Below are positions 8,723 through 19,719 of a stretch of DNA of 64,000 nt, piece by piece. The DNA comes from Jeotgalicoccus psychrophilus DSM 19085. GTDB taxonomy: Bacteria > Bacillota > Bacilli > Staphylococcales > Salinicoccaceae. Each line of letters begins with the position of its first letter. Positions within the stretch are counted from its first letter, which is position 1. Under the pieces are notes generated by a model. That model worked only from the letters and a program-made list of their open reading frames with translations, did no database searches and was not told the DNA's origin. The position numbers were made by a program, and so were the translations under genes. The stretch spans positions 118,970-182,969 of the forward strand of contig NZ_KE384464.1 of assembly GCF_000425845.1 (NCBI RefSeq). Direction: 5' to 3'.

Positions 8723-9130
8723 ATGAATCTTTCTGATAAAGTACTCATTGTTGAGGGTAAAACGGACAAACGCAGATTGGAAGAAGTGCTGGTGGAGCCT
8801 GTACAGATTATTTGCACATTTGGTACGATGGGTATTTCAAAACTTGATGAAATTATTGAACAGCTTGGTGATTCTCAAATTTTTATTTTATCCGATGCGG
8901 ATAAAGAAGGAAGAAAAATTCGTAAATGGTTTAAAAAACATCTAAGTGAAAGTACACATATTTATATAGATCCGAAATTTGGAGAAGTTGGACGCTGTCC
9001 GCATGACTATCTCGCAAACCTCCTCTTAAGACATGGATTTTATGTAGATACGAGCCTAATAATGAAAGGTAAGTTTAATCGTGAAGGAAATAATTTCAAC
9101 GGAAGATATATTAAAGAATATACGGGATAA
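8723..9130 (+). CDS. Small Toprim-domain protein (YusF-like)
   Basis: A 135-aa stand-alone Toprim domain. The motifs are KVLIVEGKTDKRRLEE (the catalytic Glu) and IFILSDADKEGRKIRKWF (the DxD metal site); the fold is shared with primases, RNase M5 and OLD nucleases. Function of the YusF group is not established; a role in nucleic-acid cleavage is inference. ATG 8723 is chosen over the in-frame GTG at 8714 because AAGGGTG lies at the right distance before it. It overlaps the next gene by about 50 bp. Confidence 0.85.
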   Translation: MNLSDKVLIVEGKTDKRRLEEVLVEPVQIICTFGTMGISKLDEIIEQLGDSQIFILSDADKEGRKIRKWFKKHLSESTHIYIDPKFGEVGRCPHDYLANLLLRHGFYVDTSLIMKGKFNREGNNFNGRYIKEYTG

Positions 9131-9395
9131 GGAACGCTACATTATTTTCGGTTTTGCCACAATGTGTAAAACATGTGATATCTCTGAGACGATGCTCAGT
9201 GTCGTTGCTGAAGCGAAACAGATTTCCTATGAACGTATCAACTTAAATTTTTATACAAGATTGATCGAATATTATCAGATTCGTTCTGCACCGGCATTGC
9301 TGCTGTTTAAAAATGGAGAACTGGTCAAAGAAGTTTATGCGTTCCAGTCTGTTCCTTATTTAAATGAAGTGCTGGAAGAATTTCTGTTTGACTAA
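9081..9395 (+). CDS. Thioredoxin-like protein (YusE-like)
   Basis: A 104-aa thioredoxin-fold protein with a CKTC active site in ATMCKTCDISE and the cis-Pro in RSAPALLLFKNGE. It lacks the usual WCGPC motif, so redox activity is plausible but not certain. The GTG start at 9081 lies inside the Toprim gene, giving a 50-bp overlap; the gene order matches B. subtilis yusF-yusE. The overlapped start is the least certain part: no strong ribosome site is seen. Confidence 0.8.
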   Translation: MKEIISTEDILKNIRDKERYIIFGFATMCKTCDISETMLSVVAEAKQISYERINLNFYTRLIEYYQIRSAPALLLFKNGELVKEVYAFQSVPYLNEVLEEFLFD

Positions 9396-9416
9396 TGTCG
9401 AATAGTCTGATAATAT
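9388..9416 (+). promoter_or_regulatory. Candidate promoter of the met operon
   Basis: TTGACT (9388-9393, overlapping the stop of the thioredoxin gene) and TAATAT (9411-9416), 17-bp spacer, placed 20 bp before the SAM riboswitch. Confidence 0.45.
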
Positions 9417-9436
9417 AGATTTAATCAAATATTAAC

Positions 9437-9583
9437 TCTTATCAAGAGTGGTGGAGGGATGTGCCCTTTGAAGCCACGGCAACCGTCACTGTGACAAGGT
9501 GCCAAATCACCGGATTGATATCCATAGATGAGAGGCATAATGAACGTTTAAAAGCCTACTCATTTTTGGAGCAGGCTTTTTTT
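9437..9583 (+). promoter_or_regulatory. SAM-I riboswitch (S-box) with terminator
   Basis: The aptamer spans 9437-9534: P1 is CTCTTATC paired with GATGAGAG, and inside are the conserved GGAGGGAT, TTGAAGCC, GGCAACC and GGTGCCAAATC elements. The expression platform is the terminator AAGCCTACTC / GGAGCAGGCTT with a T run at 9552-9583. SAM binding should terminate transcription before metN. Confidence 0.97.
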
Positions 9584-9615
9584 ATTGTTTCACTAGAGAG
9601 GAAAGGGAATTCTAA

Positions 9616-10638
9616 ATGATAGACATTAGTAATGTTACTAAAATATTTAAAACTAAAAATCAAAATATAACTGCAGTGGATAATGTCGGATTAAATGTTA
9701 AAGAAGGTGAAATCTTCGGTGTTATCGGCTACTCGGGTGCGGGAAAGTCCACACTAATCCGTCTACTAAACGGACTGGAGCAGCCGACAGATGGAACTGT
9801 TACTGTAACGGGGGACGAGATCAGTCAGATGACGATGAAGGAGCTGCGTAAAAAACGCCAGAAAGTATCGATGATTTTCCAGCATTTTAATCTGCTCTGG
9901 TCGCGTACAGTCGCTGAAAATATCAGTTTCCCGCTGGAAATCGCAGGGATGCCGAAAAAACAACGTCAGTCACGTGTAGCGGAATTAGTTAGACTGGTCG
10001 GACTTGAAGGGCGCGAAAATAACTATCCGAGTGAATTGTCGGGCGGTCAGAAACAGCGTGTCGGTATTGCGAGAGCATTATCTAATGAACCGCAAGTATT
10101 GCTGTGTGATGAAGCAACGAGTGCGCTCGACCCGGAAACAACGGATGAAGTCCTCGATCTGCTCGTTAATATTACGAAAAAGATGAACTTAACTATCGTC
10201 TTAATTACTCACGAAATGCATGTTATTAGAAAAATATGTGACCGCGCGGCTGTAATGGAGAACGGTAAAGTTGTAGAAGTCGGCCCGGTTATCGAATTAT
10301 TCCAGAATCCTCAATCTAACGTAACGAAACGTTTCGTTAAAGATGATATTTCGGATGATGACCATACGGTTGCGATTGAAGAAATTAAAGCAGCATTCCC
10401 GACATCGACAATCGTCAAGTTGACGTTTGTCGGTACGCGTACCAAATCTCCGATTGTGTCACAGGTCATTAAAGATTACGGGCTCGATGTGAATATTCTC
10501 TCGGGGAATATTAAACAGACGAACCAGGAATCATACGGCCATCTGTACATTGCTCTTGATATTAATCAGGATACACTCGAAAAAATTACTGCAGAGTTTA
10601 AAAAGCATGACGTCACGCTGGAGGTTGAAAGCAAATGA
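9616..10638 (+). CDS. metN: Methionine ABC importer, ATP-binding subunit MetN
   Basis: ATPase of the MetNIQ D/L-methionine importer, 340 aa. Walker A is GYSGAGKST (about residues 37-45), the signature is LSGGQKQRVGIARAL, Walker B is LLCDEATSALD, and the C-terminal 80 residues form the NIL (methionine-sensing) domain seen in MetN. It is the first gene after an S-box, which independently supports methionine as the substrate. The stop overlaps the metI ATG (ATGA). Confidence 0.96.
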   Translation: MIDISNVTKIFKTKNQNITAVDNVGLNVKEGEIFGVIGYSGAGKSTLIRLLNGLEQPTDGTVTVTGDEISQMTMKELRKKRQKVSMIFQHFNLLWSRTVAENISFPLEIAGMPKKQRQSRVAELVRLVGLEGRENNYPSELSGGQKQRVGIARALSNEPQVLLCDEATSALDPETTDEVLDLLVNITKKMNLTIVLITHEMHVIRKICDRAAVMENGKVVEVGPVIELFQNPQSNVTKRFVKDDISDDDHTVAIEEIKAAFPTSTIVKLTFVGTRTKSPIVSQVIKDYGLDVNILSGNIKQTNQESYGHLYIALDINQDTLEKITAEFKKHDVTLEVESK

Positions 10639-11327
10639 GTGAATTTCTAACAGCATTTAAAGAAATGTTCGCTTTCGAAAACGTGAAGTGGGATGCAGTC
10701 CTTGAAGCGACTTACGAAACAATATATATGACAGTAATTGCAACAGCCCTGGCCTTTGTTATCGGTTTAATACTGGGAATCATTCTCTTCTTATCGAAAA
10801 AGAATGACAAGGGTATAGCGAAACCAGTATACGGGGCAACATCATTTATCGTTAACCTGTTTAGAGCGATTCCATTTATCATTCTAATCATTTTGATTAT
10901 GCCGTTTACAAAAGCAATTATGGGAACGGTAATGGGTTCAAACGGTGCGCTGCCTGCACTGATTATCGGTGCGGCCCCGTTCTTTGCACGCTTAGTTGAA
11001 ATCGGTCTGAAGGAAATTGACAAAGGTGTGATTGAAGCGGCTGAATCGATGGGTGCCGGCACTTGGACACTCATTTGGAAAGTGCTGATTCCGGAATCAC
11101 TTCCAGCCTTAATCTCAGGTATTACAGTGACATCAATTATGCTCGTAGGTTCAACTGCAATTGCCGGTGTTATCGGCGCAGGCGGTCTTGGTAATCTCGC
11201 ATATATGGTCGGCTTTACTAGAAATCAGCCGGATGTCACACTAGTTGCAACTGTAGTAATTCTGGTCATCGTATTTATCATCCAAATTATTGGAGACTTC
11301 TCATCAAGAGCAGTTGATAAACGCTGA
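10635..11327 (+). CDS. metI: Methionine ABC importer, permease MetI
   Basis: A 230-aa permease with five hydrophobic segments and the cytoplasmic EAA loop EAAESMGAGTWTLIWKVLIPESLP that docks on MetN. Overlaps metN by 4 bp and is followed by metQ 37 bp downstream, the standard metNIQ order. Nothing unusual. Confidence 0.95.
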   Translation: MSEFLTAFKEMFAFENVKWDAVLEATYETIYMTVIATALAFVIGLILGIILFLSKKNDKGIAKPVYGATSFIVNLFRAIPFIILIILIMPFTKAIMGTVMGSNGALPALIIGAAPFFARLVEIGLKEIDKGVIEAAESMGAGTWTLIWKVLIPESLPALISGITVTSIMLVGSTAIAGVIGAGGLGNLAYMVGFTRNQPDVTLVATVVILVIVFIIQIIGDFSSRAVDKR

Positions 11328-11364
11328 TCTACAAATAAAAAATATAATGAAAAGAGGCTATTAC

Positions 11365-12207
11365 ATGAAGAAGATATTTGGTATTGTCACTCTGTTTGCA
11401 CTCGTATTAGTTTTAGCGGCATGCGGTAACAGTTCGGAATCAGAAGAAGGAACAGAAGGCACTGCTGAAGGCGAGCCTGCTGAAATCTCAGTTGCGGCGT
11501 CACCTGCACCGCACGCTGAAATTTTAGAAAAAGCAGCTGAAATTTTAGCTGAAGAAGATATCACAGTAAACGTTGAAATCGTTAACGACTACACTACACC
11601 GAATAGACTGTTGGCTGACGAAGAAGTAGATGCTAACTTTTTCCAGCATACACCATACTTAGACGGTGAAGTGGAGTCCCACGGCTATGAACTTGAGAGC
11701 ATAGGCAACGTGCATATCGAGCCAATGGCAGTATACTCAAATGACTATGATTCACTGGAAGATATTCCAGATGGTTCGACAATTTTAGTATCGAACAACC
11801 CGGCTGAAGAAGGGCGTTTCTTATCATTCTTCGTTACTGCCGGTTTAGTAGAAATCGAAGAAGGCATTGAAATTCAGGATGCCACATTCGATGACATTAC
11901 AGAAAACCCGCACAACTTTGAATTCGATAACAACACTGCACCTGAACTGTTAGTAAATATGTATGAAAATAACGAAGCACCTGCAGTAATAATCAATGCT
12001 AACTTCGCAATCGATGCAGGCTTAAACCCTGTTGAAGACTCAATCGTTGTAGAAGAAGGCGACTCGCCGTACGCTAACCTTGTTGCTGTAAGAGCAGGCG
12101 ACGAAGAACGTCCGGAACTAAAAAGACTGATTGAAGTACTGCAGTCTGAAGAAATGGTTACATTTATTGAAGAAGAATACGGCGGCACGATTATACCTGC
12201 ACAATAA
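11365..12207 (+). CDS. metQ: Methionine-binding lipoprotein MetQ
   Basis: Substrate-binding lipoprotein of 280 aa (NlpA family). The signal peptide ends in the lipobox LAAC with Cys20 as the lipidated residue, followed by a Ser/Glu/Gly-rich linker and the conserved SVAASPAPHAEIL and DYTTPNRLLADEEVDANFFQH segments. ATG 11365 is chosen since AAAAGAGG precedes it and it begins the signal peptide; an in-frame ATG at 11290 lies inside metI. Last gene of the operon. Confidence 0.95.
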   Translation: MKKIFGIVTLFALVLVLAACGNSSESEEGTEGTAEGEPAEISVAASPAPHAEILEKAAEILAEEDITVNVEIVNDYTTPNRLLADEEVDANFFQHTPYLDGEVESHGYELESIGNVHIEPMAVYSNDYDSLEDIPDGSTILVSNNPAEEGRFLSFFVTAGLVEIEEGIEIQDATFDDITENPHNFEFDNNTAPELLVNMYENNEAPAVIINANFAIDAGLNPVEDSIVVEEGDSPYANLVAVRAGDEERPELKRLIEVLQSEEMVTFIEEEYGGTIIPAQ

Positions 12208-12212
12208 TTTAC

Positions 12213-12252
12213 AAAAAACTCTGGGCTGACTAAATGTCATTCCAGAGTTTTT
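12213..12252. terminator. Terminator shared by metQ and ctaB
   Basis: AAAAAACTCTGG and CCAGAGTTTTTC flank a 17-nt loop, with A and T runs on opposite sides, so it can end transcription of both convergent units. Confidence 0.8.
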
Positions 12253-13158
12253 CTATATTGTGAGTACAATCATCAGCATAAAGACGACGATTAAATATAT
12301 TAATGAGTATTTCAAATTCATATTGGCCCAGCGCTGTTTATCATCAGTACGGTATCCTTTTACTGATAAAATAATCCAGCCGCTTGTTAAGAGTATCGAC
12401 ACGGCGAAGAATATCCAGCCGAATGTTCCGAGTAAAATGAACGGAACAGGAAGCAGTGCAATGACGTAATACAGGTTCTGTCTGATAGTGGCATCAACAC
12501 CGATAACGACAGGGAGCATCGGCACGCCGGCTCTCGTATAGTCGTCCAGACGTTTAATGGCAATTGCCAGCGTATGCGGAATCTGCCAGATGATTAATAT
12601 GTAGAATAGTGCAATCGGCACGACGTGACTGGCAGGGGCAATGACTGCCCAGCCGATCAGCGGTGTGAATGCGCCGGATATGCTGCCGATTATCGTGTTG
12701 ACAGTATATCTTCTTTTTGACCAGAAAGTATAGAGGACGACATAGAAAAACCAGCCTAAAAATGAATAGATGGCTGCCTCAATTGTTGTCAGCATCATCA
12801 TTGTCATTCCGATAATTGTCGTAACAATTGCAGCAATGAGCACACCTTTTAATGAAAACGAACCGGTTACAGTCGGACGGCGCTGCGTGCGGTCCATTTT
12901 TTTATCGAGATCATATTCAAACCAGTTATTGAACATCAGCGCACCGGATATAACGAGCGTGCTGCCGCCCATAGTTAAAATAAAGAGCAGCCAGTGATCG
13001 GTAAAGTGCTCTCCATTAAAATAAAGTGCCAGCCAGTACGCTGTAAATACAGGGAGTACATTGGCGACAAGGACTTTGCCTTTTAATAAATATTTTATAT
13101 CGGTTAGTAGTTTTATAATTTTTGACGGACTGTCAATTGAAGCATTATTTGTATTCAA
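12253..13158 (-). CDS. ctaB: Protoheme IX farnesyltransferase (heme O synthase)
   Basis: UbiA-family membrane prenyltransferase of 301 aa that adds a farnesyl group to heme B to make heme O for terminal oxidases. The first Asp-rich motif is NNWFEYDLDKKMDRTQRRP and the second is DDYTRAGVPMLPVV; there are about eight to nine hydrophobic segments. The TTG at 13158 is preferred because GAGGG lies six bases before it; a TTG at 13173 would add five residues but lies upstream of that site. A TATAAT on this strand is at 13201-13196. No ctaA or oxidase genes are adjacent. Confidence 0.93.
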   Translation of the reverse strand: MNTNNASIDSPSKIIKLLTDIKYLLKGKVLVANVLPVFTAYWLALYFNGEHFTDHWLLFILTMGGSTLVISGALMFNNWFEYDLDKKMDRTQRRPTVTGSFSLKGVLIAAIVTTIIGMTMMMLTTIEAAIYSFLGWFFYVVLYTFWSKRRYTVNTIIGSISGAFTPLIGWAVIAPASHVVPIALFYILIIWQIPHTLAIAIKRLDDYTRAGVPMLPVVIGVDATIRQNLYYVIALLPVPFILLGTFGWIFFAVSILLTSGWIILSVKGYRTDDKQRWANMNLKYSLIYLIVVFMLMIVLTI

Positions 13159-13255
13159 AAAATTCCCTCGCAAGTGTTGTAATCATTTATAGTACATTAT
13201 ACCAGTACTGACTTATTCGTGAAATGTACGAATAGATAAATTATGTGAACTAAAT

Positions 13256-13281
13256 GTTTTTGGTAATAAAATACAGGGTAT
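13256..13281 (+). promoter_or_regulatory. Candidate sigma-B promoter of first DUF4870 gene
   Basis: GTTTTT (13256-13261), 14-bp spacer, perfect GGGTAT (13276-13281), 32 bp before the ATG. This fits the staphylococcal sigma-B consensus GTTTWW-N14-GGGTAT. Confidence 0.6.
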
Positions 13282-13312
13282 AAATAAAATTAAGCGGAGG
13301 AGGAGAGTTTGA

Positions 13313-13669
13313 ATGGAGAACAATGAACAGCCGCACAGCAATATAGTCAGTAACGGTTTCGACAAAACAATCGTTATTATTACGTATGTGTTAATGTTTT
13401 TCACAGCAGTAATCGGACCATTAATTGTCTGGGTAATTAAAAAAGATGATGATCCTGCAACAGAGGCTGCATTACGCAATTTAGTAAACTTCGGTATTTC
13501 ATACACGATTTATTTAATTATTGCAGGTTTAACGACGATAATACTCATCGGTTATTTATTAACGCCGATTATTACCGTCGCGTTCTATATATTTATTATC
13601 ATTGGTATTGTTAAATCATCGGATGGTGAGATTTACAAGGCACCATTTACGATTGATTTTATAAAGTAA
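13313..13669 (+). CDS. DUF4870-family membrane protein (copy 1)
   Basis: A 118-aa protein with a polar N-terminus and three predicted membrane helices (about residues 20-40, 60-85, 88-108), with the DUF4870 pattern: WVIKKDDDPATEAALRNLVNFGISYTIY followed by a second hairpin. Function of the family is unknown. Strong GGAGGAGG ribosome site. Closely similar to the next gene, indicating a local duplication, yet each has its own leader and terminator. Confidence 0.85.
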   Translation: MENNEQPHSNIVSNGFDKTIVIITYVLMFFTAVIGPLIVWVIKKDDDPATEAALRNLVNFGISYTIYLIIAGLTTIILIGYLLTPIITVAFYIFIIIGIVKSSDGEIYKAPFTIDFIK

Positions 13670-13679
13670 AACCCCTTTG

Positions 13680-13707
13680 CCAGACAGCAACAGCTGTCTG
13701 GTTTTTT
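13680..13707 (+). terminator. Terminator after DUF4870 copy 1
   Basis: CCAGACAGC-AACA-GCTGTCTGG then TTTTTT. Confidence 0.92.
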
Positions 13708-13789
13708 ATGTATAATTAATTGTGCCGCTTGAACAGTAATGGTAAAATAAAAGTGTACTTTAACTCTAAAGTACAGAGGAGGAAGTACT

Positions 13790-14134
13790 ATGAATGAATT
13801 CAATAACTCACCAGACAACGGCTCAGACAAAACACTGATCTTAGTTTCCTATATCGTGTCACTATTTACAGCTGTAGTCGGCCCGCTCATAATCTGGGCA
13901 TTAAAAAAAGATGATGATCCACTAACTGCGGATGCGCTCCGCGACGTTGCAAACTTCGGTTTATCGTATACGATTTATATGTTCGCAGCATGGCTGACTT
14001 CATTTATTTTAATCGGCCTGATAGTCGGCCCGATTGTAACAATTGCATTCTATATCTTTGCAATTATCGGCATCGTTAAAGCGGTAAACGGTGAAGCTTA
14101 CAAGCCGCCGTTTACAATAGATATATTTAAATAA
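13790..14134 (+). CDS. DUF4870-family membrane protein (copy 2)
   Basis: A 114-aa paralogue of the preceding gene: the two share the N-terminal SDKT..., FTAVVGPLIIWALKKDDDP, ADALRDVANFGLSYTIY and the C-terminal YKPPFTIDIFK. Three predicted membrane helices; function unknown. The AGAGGAGG ribosome site is strong. The spacer before it shows no clear sigma-B promoter, so the two copies may be regulated differently. Confidence 0.85.
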   Translation: MNEFNNSPDNGSDKTLILVSYIVSLFTAVVGPLIIWALKKDDDPLTADALRDVANFGLSYTIYMFAAWLTSFILIGLIVGPIVTIAFYIFAIIGIVKAVNGEAYKPPFTIDIFK

Positions 14135-14149
14135 ATTAAAAGTAAAATT

Positions 14150-14190
14150 ACACTTCTAAATGATATGAAAGTCATTTAGAAGTGTTTTAT
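14150..14190 (+). terminator. Terminator after DUF4870 copy 2
   Basis: A 14-bp stem, ACACTTCTAAATGA with TCATTTAGAAGTGT, loop of 8, then TTTATTATTTT. Confidence 0.9.
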
Positions 14191-14227
14191 TATTTTGTGA
14201 ATAATGTTCTTTTACAAGCCTCAACCC

Positions 14228-14256
14228 TTTAAACTGCGTACTTTCTAAGGTATAAT
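14228..14256 (+). promoter_or_regulatory. Candidate sigma-A promoter of the suf operon
   Basis: TTTAAA (14228-14233), 17-bp spacer, perfect TATAAT (14251-14256). The leader of about 95 nt before sufC shows no recognised riboswitch; a second weaker pair (TTGACT 14285, TATAAA 14306, 15 bp apart) lies inside it. Confidence 0.55.
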
Positions 14257-14357
14257 GTATAGGTGTTGTAAAGAGTCTGGTACTTTGACTATAGATTAGA
14301 ATTATTATAAACTATAGAAGTATTAGAAAATCTTAAATTTCAATTGGAGGATTAGAC

Positions 14358-15143
14358 ATGGCATCTGTTTTAGAAATTAAGAATCTACACGTTGAAATAG
14401 ACGGTAAAGAAATATTAAAGGGTGTTGATTTAACACTTAAGCAGGGTGAAATTCATGCTGTAATGGGACCGAACGGTACTGGTAAGTCTACACTTGCACA
14501 AGCTATCATGGGTCACCCGAGCTATGAAGTTACAGAAGGTGAAGTTCTTCTTGACGGCGAAAACATTTTAGAAATGGAAGTTGACGAGCGTGCTCAAGCT
14601 GGTTTATTCCTTGGTATGCAGTATCCATCAGAAATTTCTGGTGTGACAAACTCAGACTTCCTGCGTTCTGCAATTAATGCACAGCGTGAAGAAGGCGACG
14701 AAATTAACTTAATGCAGTTCATTAAGAAATTAGATAAAAACATGGATTATCTTGAAATGGATCCGGATATGGCTACACGTTACTTAAACGAAGGGTTTTC
14801 AGGCGGAGAGAAGAAGCGTAATGAAATCCTGCAGTTAATGATGCTCGAACCTAAATTCGGTATTTTAGATGAGATTGATTCAGGTCTTGATATTGACGCG
14901 TTAAGAGTAGTTTCTGAAGGTATCAACAAGTTACGCGGTCAGGAGTTCGGTGCTTTAATCATTACTCACTACCAGCGTCTACTTAACTACGTTACACCTG
15001 ACGTTGTTCACGTAATGATGAGAGGTAAAGTAGTTAAATCAGGCGGTAAAGAGCTTGCTGAACGTCTGGAGTCTGAAGGTTACGACTGGATTAAAGAAGA
15101 ACTTGGCATCGATGACGAAACTGTCAACGCTGAAGATAAATAA
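14358..15143 (+). CDS. sufC: Fe-S assembly ATPase SufC
   Basis: ABC-type ATPase of the SufBCD scaffold, 261 aa. Walker A is GPNGTGKST, the signature is [11 protein letters not shown] and Walker B is [16 protein letters not shown], as in SufC. It is a soluble, cytoplasmic protein, not a transporter subunit. First gene of sufCDSUB, the standard Firmicute order; ribosome site GGAGG. Confidence 0.97.
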   Translation: MASVLEIKNLHVEIDGKEILKGVDLTLKQGEIHAVMGPNGTGKSTLAQAIMGHPSYEVTEGEVLLDGENILEMEVDERAQAGLFLGMQYPSEISGVTNSDFLRSAINAQREEGDEINLMQFIKKLDKNMDYLEMDPDMATRYLNEGFSGGEKKRNEILQLMMLEPKFGILDEIDSGLDIDALRVVSEGINKLRGQEFGALIITHYQRLLNYVTPDVVHVMMRGKVVKSGGKELAERLESEGYDWIKEELGIDDETVNAEDK

Positions 15144-15158
15144 GACGGGAGGATCACT

Positions 15159-16472
15159 ATGGCTACTGAATTAAATGCATTCGAACTGAACAAGGAAGAG
15201 ATTATTGCCAATGCAAATACAAGAGGCGAATCAGAATTCCTACTCGGTAAAAGAAAAGAAGCAGTAGATAAATTTGATAGTCTTGACATGATTAAACCTG
15301 ACAAGACTAAGGTAGATAAATGGGACTTCTTTAACGTTACTTCACCGGCAGTTGAAAGCAGTACTTATAATACGCTTGAAGAATTACCGGAAGCCGTTAA
15401 AGAATTAATTGACCTAGATAACAGTAAAAATATATATGTTCAGCACAATAATACACCAGCTTACCTGCGTCTTGACGAAGACCTTAAAGCAAAAGGCGTT
15501 ATTGCTGAAAACATCATTGACGCAGCAAACAATCATCCTGAACTTTTAGAAAAGTACTTTATGACTGAAGGCGTTAAAATTGATGAGAACAAATTGACAG
15601 CGTATCACGCTGCACTATTAAACGGCGGAATCTTCATTTATGTGCCAAAAGACGTACACATTGAAGATCCGATCCAGATGGTAGTACTTCACGACGATAA
15701 AGATGCTTCATTATTTAACCACGTGCTGTTAGTAGCAGGCGAAGGTTCTGAAGTAACTTACGTTGAAAACTACTTTACAAATCTTGAATCATCAACTGAA
15801 AAAATTAATATTATTTCAGAAGTTATTGCACTGAATAACTCTAAAATCACTTACGGTTCTGTAGATTTCCTGCCGAAAGAAATGACAGGATATGTTAACC
15901 GCCGCGGTGTAGCTTCAGATGATGCTAATATCGACTGGGCTTTAGGTTTGATGAATGATTCAAATATCATTTATGACAATACAACTTATTTAAACGGTGA
16001 CCGTTCTGAATCGGATCTTAAAATCGTAACTGTTGGACGCGGTGAAACGAAAGCAAACTTCACAACGCAGATTATCCACTACGGTAAAGATTCAAATGCT
16101 CACATTTTAAAACACGGTGTAATGAAAGACCAGGCTACCAGCATCTTTAACGGTGTCGGCTATATCAAGCACGGTGCTACAAGAGCTGACGCTCAGCAGG
16201 AATCACGTATTCTTATGCTCAGCGAAAAAGCGCGCGGTGATGCGAACCCGATTCTTCTGATTGATGAAGATGATGTTACAGCAGGACACGCAGCATCAGT
16301 CGGCCGTGTTGACGATCTTCAGCTCTTCTATTTAATGAGCCGAGGGATCGAGAAGAAAGAAGCGGAACGCCTTGTTATTCACGGCTTCCTGGATCCGGTA
16401 GTTAAAGCACTGCCTATCGAATCAGTAAGAAACCAACTCAAAGAGATTATCGAGCTTAAGGTATTATCTTAA
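15159..16472 (+). CDS. sufD: Fe-S scaffold protein SufD
   Basis: SufD-type beta-helix subunit of the SufBC2D complex, 437 aa. It shares with SufB the C-terminal core: GVGYIKHGATRADAQQESRILMLS, then [27 protein letters not shown]. It follows sufC by 15 bp with GGGAGG. Shorter than sufB and without its N-terminal domain, as expected for SufD. Confidence 0.95.
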   Translation: MATELNAFELNKEEIIANANTRGESEFLLGKRKEAVDKFDSLDMIKPDKTKVDKWDFFNVTSPAVESSTYNTLEELPEAVKELIDLDNSKNIYVQHNNTPAYLRLDEDLKAKGVIAENIIDAANNHPELLEKYFMTEGVKIDENKLTAYHAALLNGGIFIYVPKDVHIEDPIQMVVLHDDKDASLFNHVLLVAGEGSEVTYVENYFTNLESSTEKINIISEVIALNNSKITYGSVDFLPKEMTGYVNRRGVASDDANIDWALGLMNDSNIIYDNTTYLNGDRSESDLKIVTVGRGETKANFTTQIIHYGKDSNAHILKHGVMKDQATSIFNGVGYIKHGATRADAQQESRILMLSEKARGDANPILLIDEDDVTAGHAASVGRVDDLQLFYLMSRGIEKKEAERLVIHGFLDPVVKALPIESVRNQLKEIIELKVLS

Positions 16473-16489
16473 GGAAGGGAGGGCTCTGA

Positions 16490-18149
<1,660 letters not shown>

Positions 18150-18168
18150 TATTGAGGAGCGATCATAT

Positions 18169-19566
18169 ATGGTTAAGCAAGCACCCGAAATTGGCGATTA
18201 CAAATATGGTTTCCACGATAAGGACGTCTCTATTTTCCGTTCTGACAGAGGATTAACTGAAGAAATCGTCCGTGAAATTTCAAATATGAAAGAAGAGCCG
18301 CAGTGGATGCTGGACTACCGTCTAAAATCATTGCAGCATTTCTACGACAGACCAATGCCTTTATGGGGCGGAGATTTAGGAGAATTAGATTTCGACGAAA
18401 TCACGTACTACGTAAAGCCGTCTGAACAAACTGAACGTTCATGGGATGAAGTGCCTGAAGAAATCAAACGTACATTTGATAAATTAGGTATTCCTGAAGC
18501 TGAGCAGAAGTATTTAGCTGGGGTTTCAGCTCAATATGAATCAGAAGTTGTTTATCACAACATGGAGAAAGATCTTGAAGATCAAGGCGTTATCTTCAAA
18601 GATACTGACTCTGCATTAAAAGAGAACGAAGAATTATTTAAAGAATACTTCGGAACTGTCGTTCCATTTTCTGATAATAAGTTCTCTGCATTGAATTCGG
18701 CTGTATGGTCGGGCGGATCATTCATTTACTGCCCTCCAGGCGTTAAACTGGATACACCATTACAGGCGTACTTCCGTATTAACTCTGAAAATATGGGTCA
18801 GTTTGAACGTACTTTAATCATCTGTGATGAAGGTTCAAGCGTACACTATGTTGAAGGTTGTACTGCACCGACATATACGACAAACTCACTGCACTCTGCT
18901 GTAGTTGAAATTATCGTTAAGCGTGATGCATACTGTCGCTACACAACAATCCAGAACTGGGCAAACAACGTTTACAACCTGGTAACAAAACGTACTTTCG
19001 TTGATGAAAACGGAACTATGGAATGGGTTGATGGAAACATCGGTTCTAAGATTACTATGAAATATCCGGCTATCTTCCTTAAAGGTGAAGGTGCACGAGG
19101 TATGACATTATCAATCGCTTTAGCAGGTAAAGGACAATTACAGGATGCCGGTGCGAAAATGATTCACTTAGCGCCAAACACATCTTCTACAATTGTTTCT
19201 AAATCAATTGCAAGAGCCGGCGGTAAAGTATCTTACCGCGGTCAGGTACACTTCGGCAGAAAAGCACACGGTGCACGATCTAACATCGAATGTGATACGC
19301 TGATTATGGATAACGAATCGACTTCAGATACGATTCCATACAACGAAATTTTAAATGATAACATTTCTCTTGAGCACGAAGCGAAAGTTTCGAAAGTTTC
19401 AGAAGAACAGTTATTCTATTTAATGAGCCGTGGACTTGGTGAAGAAGAAGCGACAGAAATGATCGTTATGGGCTTTATCGAACCATTCACAAAAGAATTA
19501 CCGATGGAATATGCAGTAGAAATGAACCGTTTAATCTCGTTCGAAATGGAAGGGTCAATCGGTTAA
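18169..19566 (+). CDS. sufB: Fe-S scaffold protein SufB
   Basis: Main subunit of the SufBCD scaffold, 465 aa, with the conserved [19 protein letters not shown] near the N-terminus, [31 protein letters not shown] (a Cys proposed as a cluster ligand) and the C-terminal [20 protein letters not shown] 18169 follows GAGGAG; in-frame upstream codons lie inside sufU. Last gene of the operon, ended by a strong terminator. Confidence 0.97.
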   Translation: MVKQAPEIGDYKYGFHDKDVSIFRSDRGLTEEIVREISNMKEEPQWMLDYRLKSLQHFYDRPMPLWGGDLGELDFDEITYYVKPSEQTERSWDEVPEEIKRTFDKLGIPEAEQKYLAGVSAQYESEVVYHNMEKDLEDQGVIFKDTDSALKENEELFKEYFGTVVPFSDNKFSALNSAVWSGGSFIYCPPGVKLDTPLQAYFRINSENMGQFERTLIICDEGSSVHYVEGCTAPTYTTNSLHSAVVEIIVKRDAYCRYTTIQNWANNVYNLVTKRTFVDENGTMEWVDGNIGSKITMKYPAIFLKGEGARGMTLSIALAGKGQLQDAGAKMIHLAPNTSSTIVSKSIARAGGKVSYRGQVHFGRKAHGARSNIECDTLIMDNESTSDTIPYNEILNDNISLEHEAKVSKVSEEQLFYLMSRGLGEEEATEMIVMGFIEPFTKELPMEYAVEMNRLISFEMEGSIG

Positions 19567-19588
19567 TACAGTTTAATATATTGAGAAC

Positions 19589-19616
19589 CGCCGCATTTAT
19601 TTGCGGCGTTTTTTTT
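19589..19616 (+). terminator. Terminator of the suf operon
   Basis: CGCCGCA / TGCGGCG, six-base loop, followed by eight T. Confidence 0.93.
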
Positions 19617-19719
19617 GTATTTAAGTAATAATTGATGTATTATTGAAAAAATTCTAATAAAAGGTGTATATAGTTTTTTATAGGGTATTTGAATTAGTAT
19701 AATTTCAGGGGTGATTATA

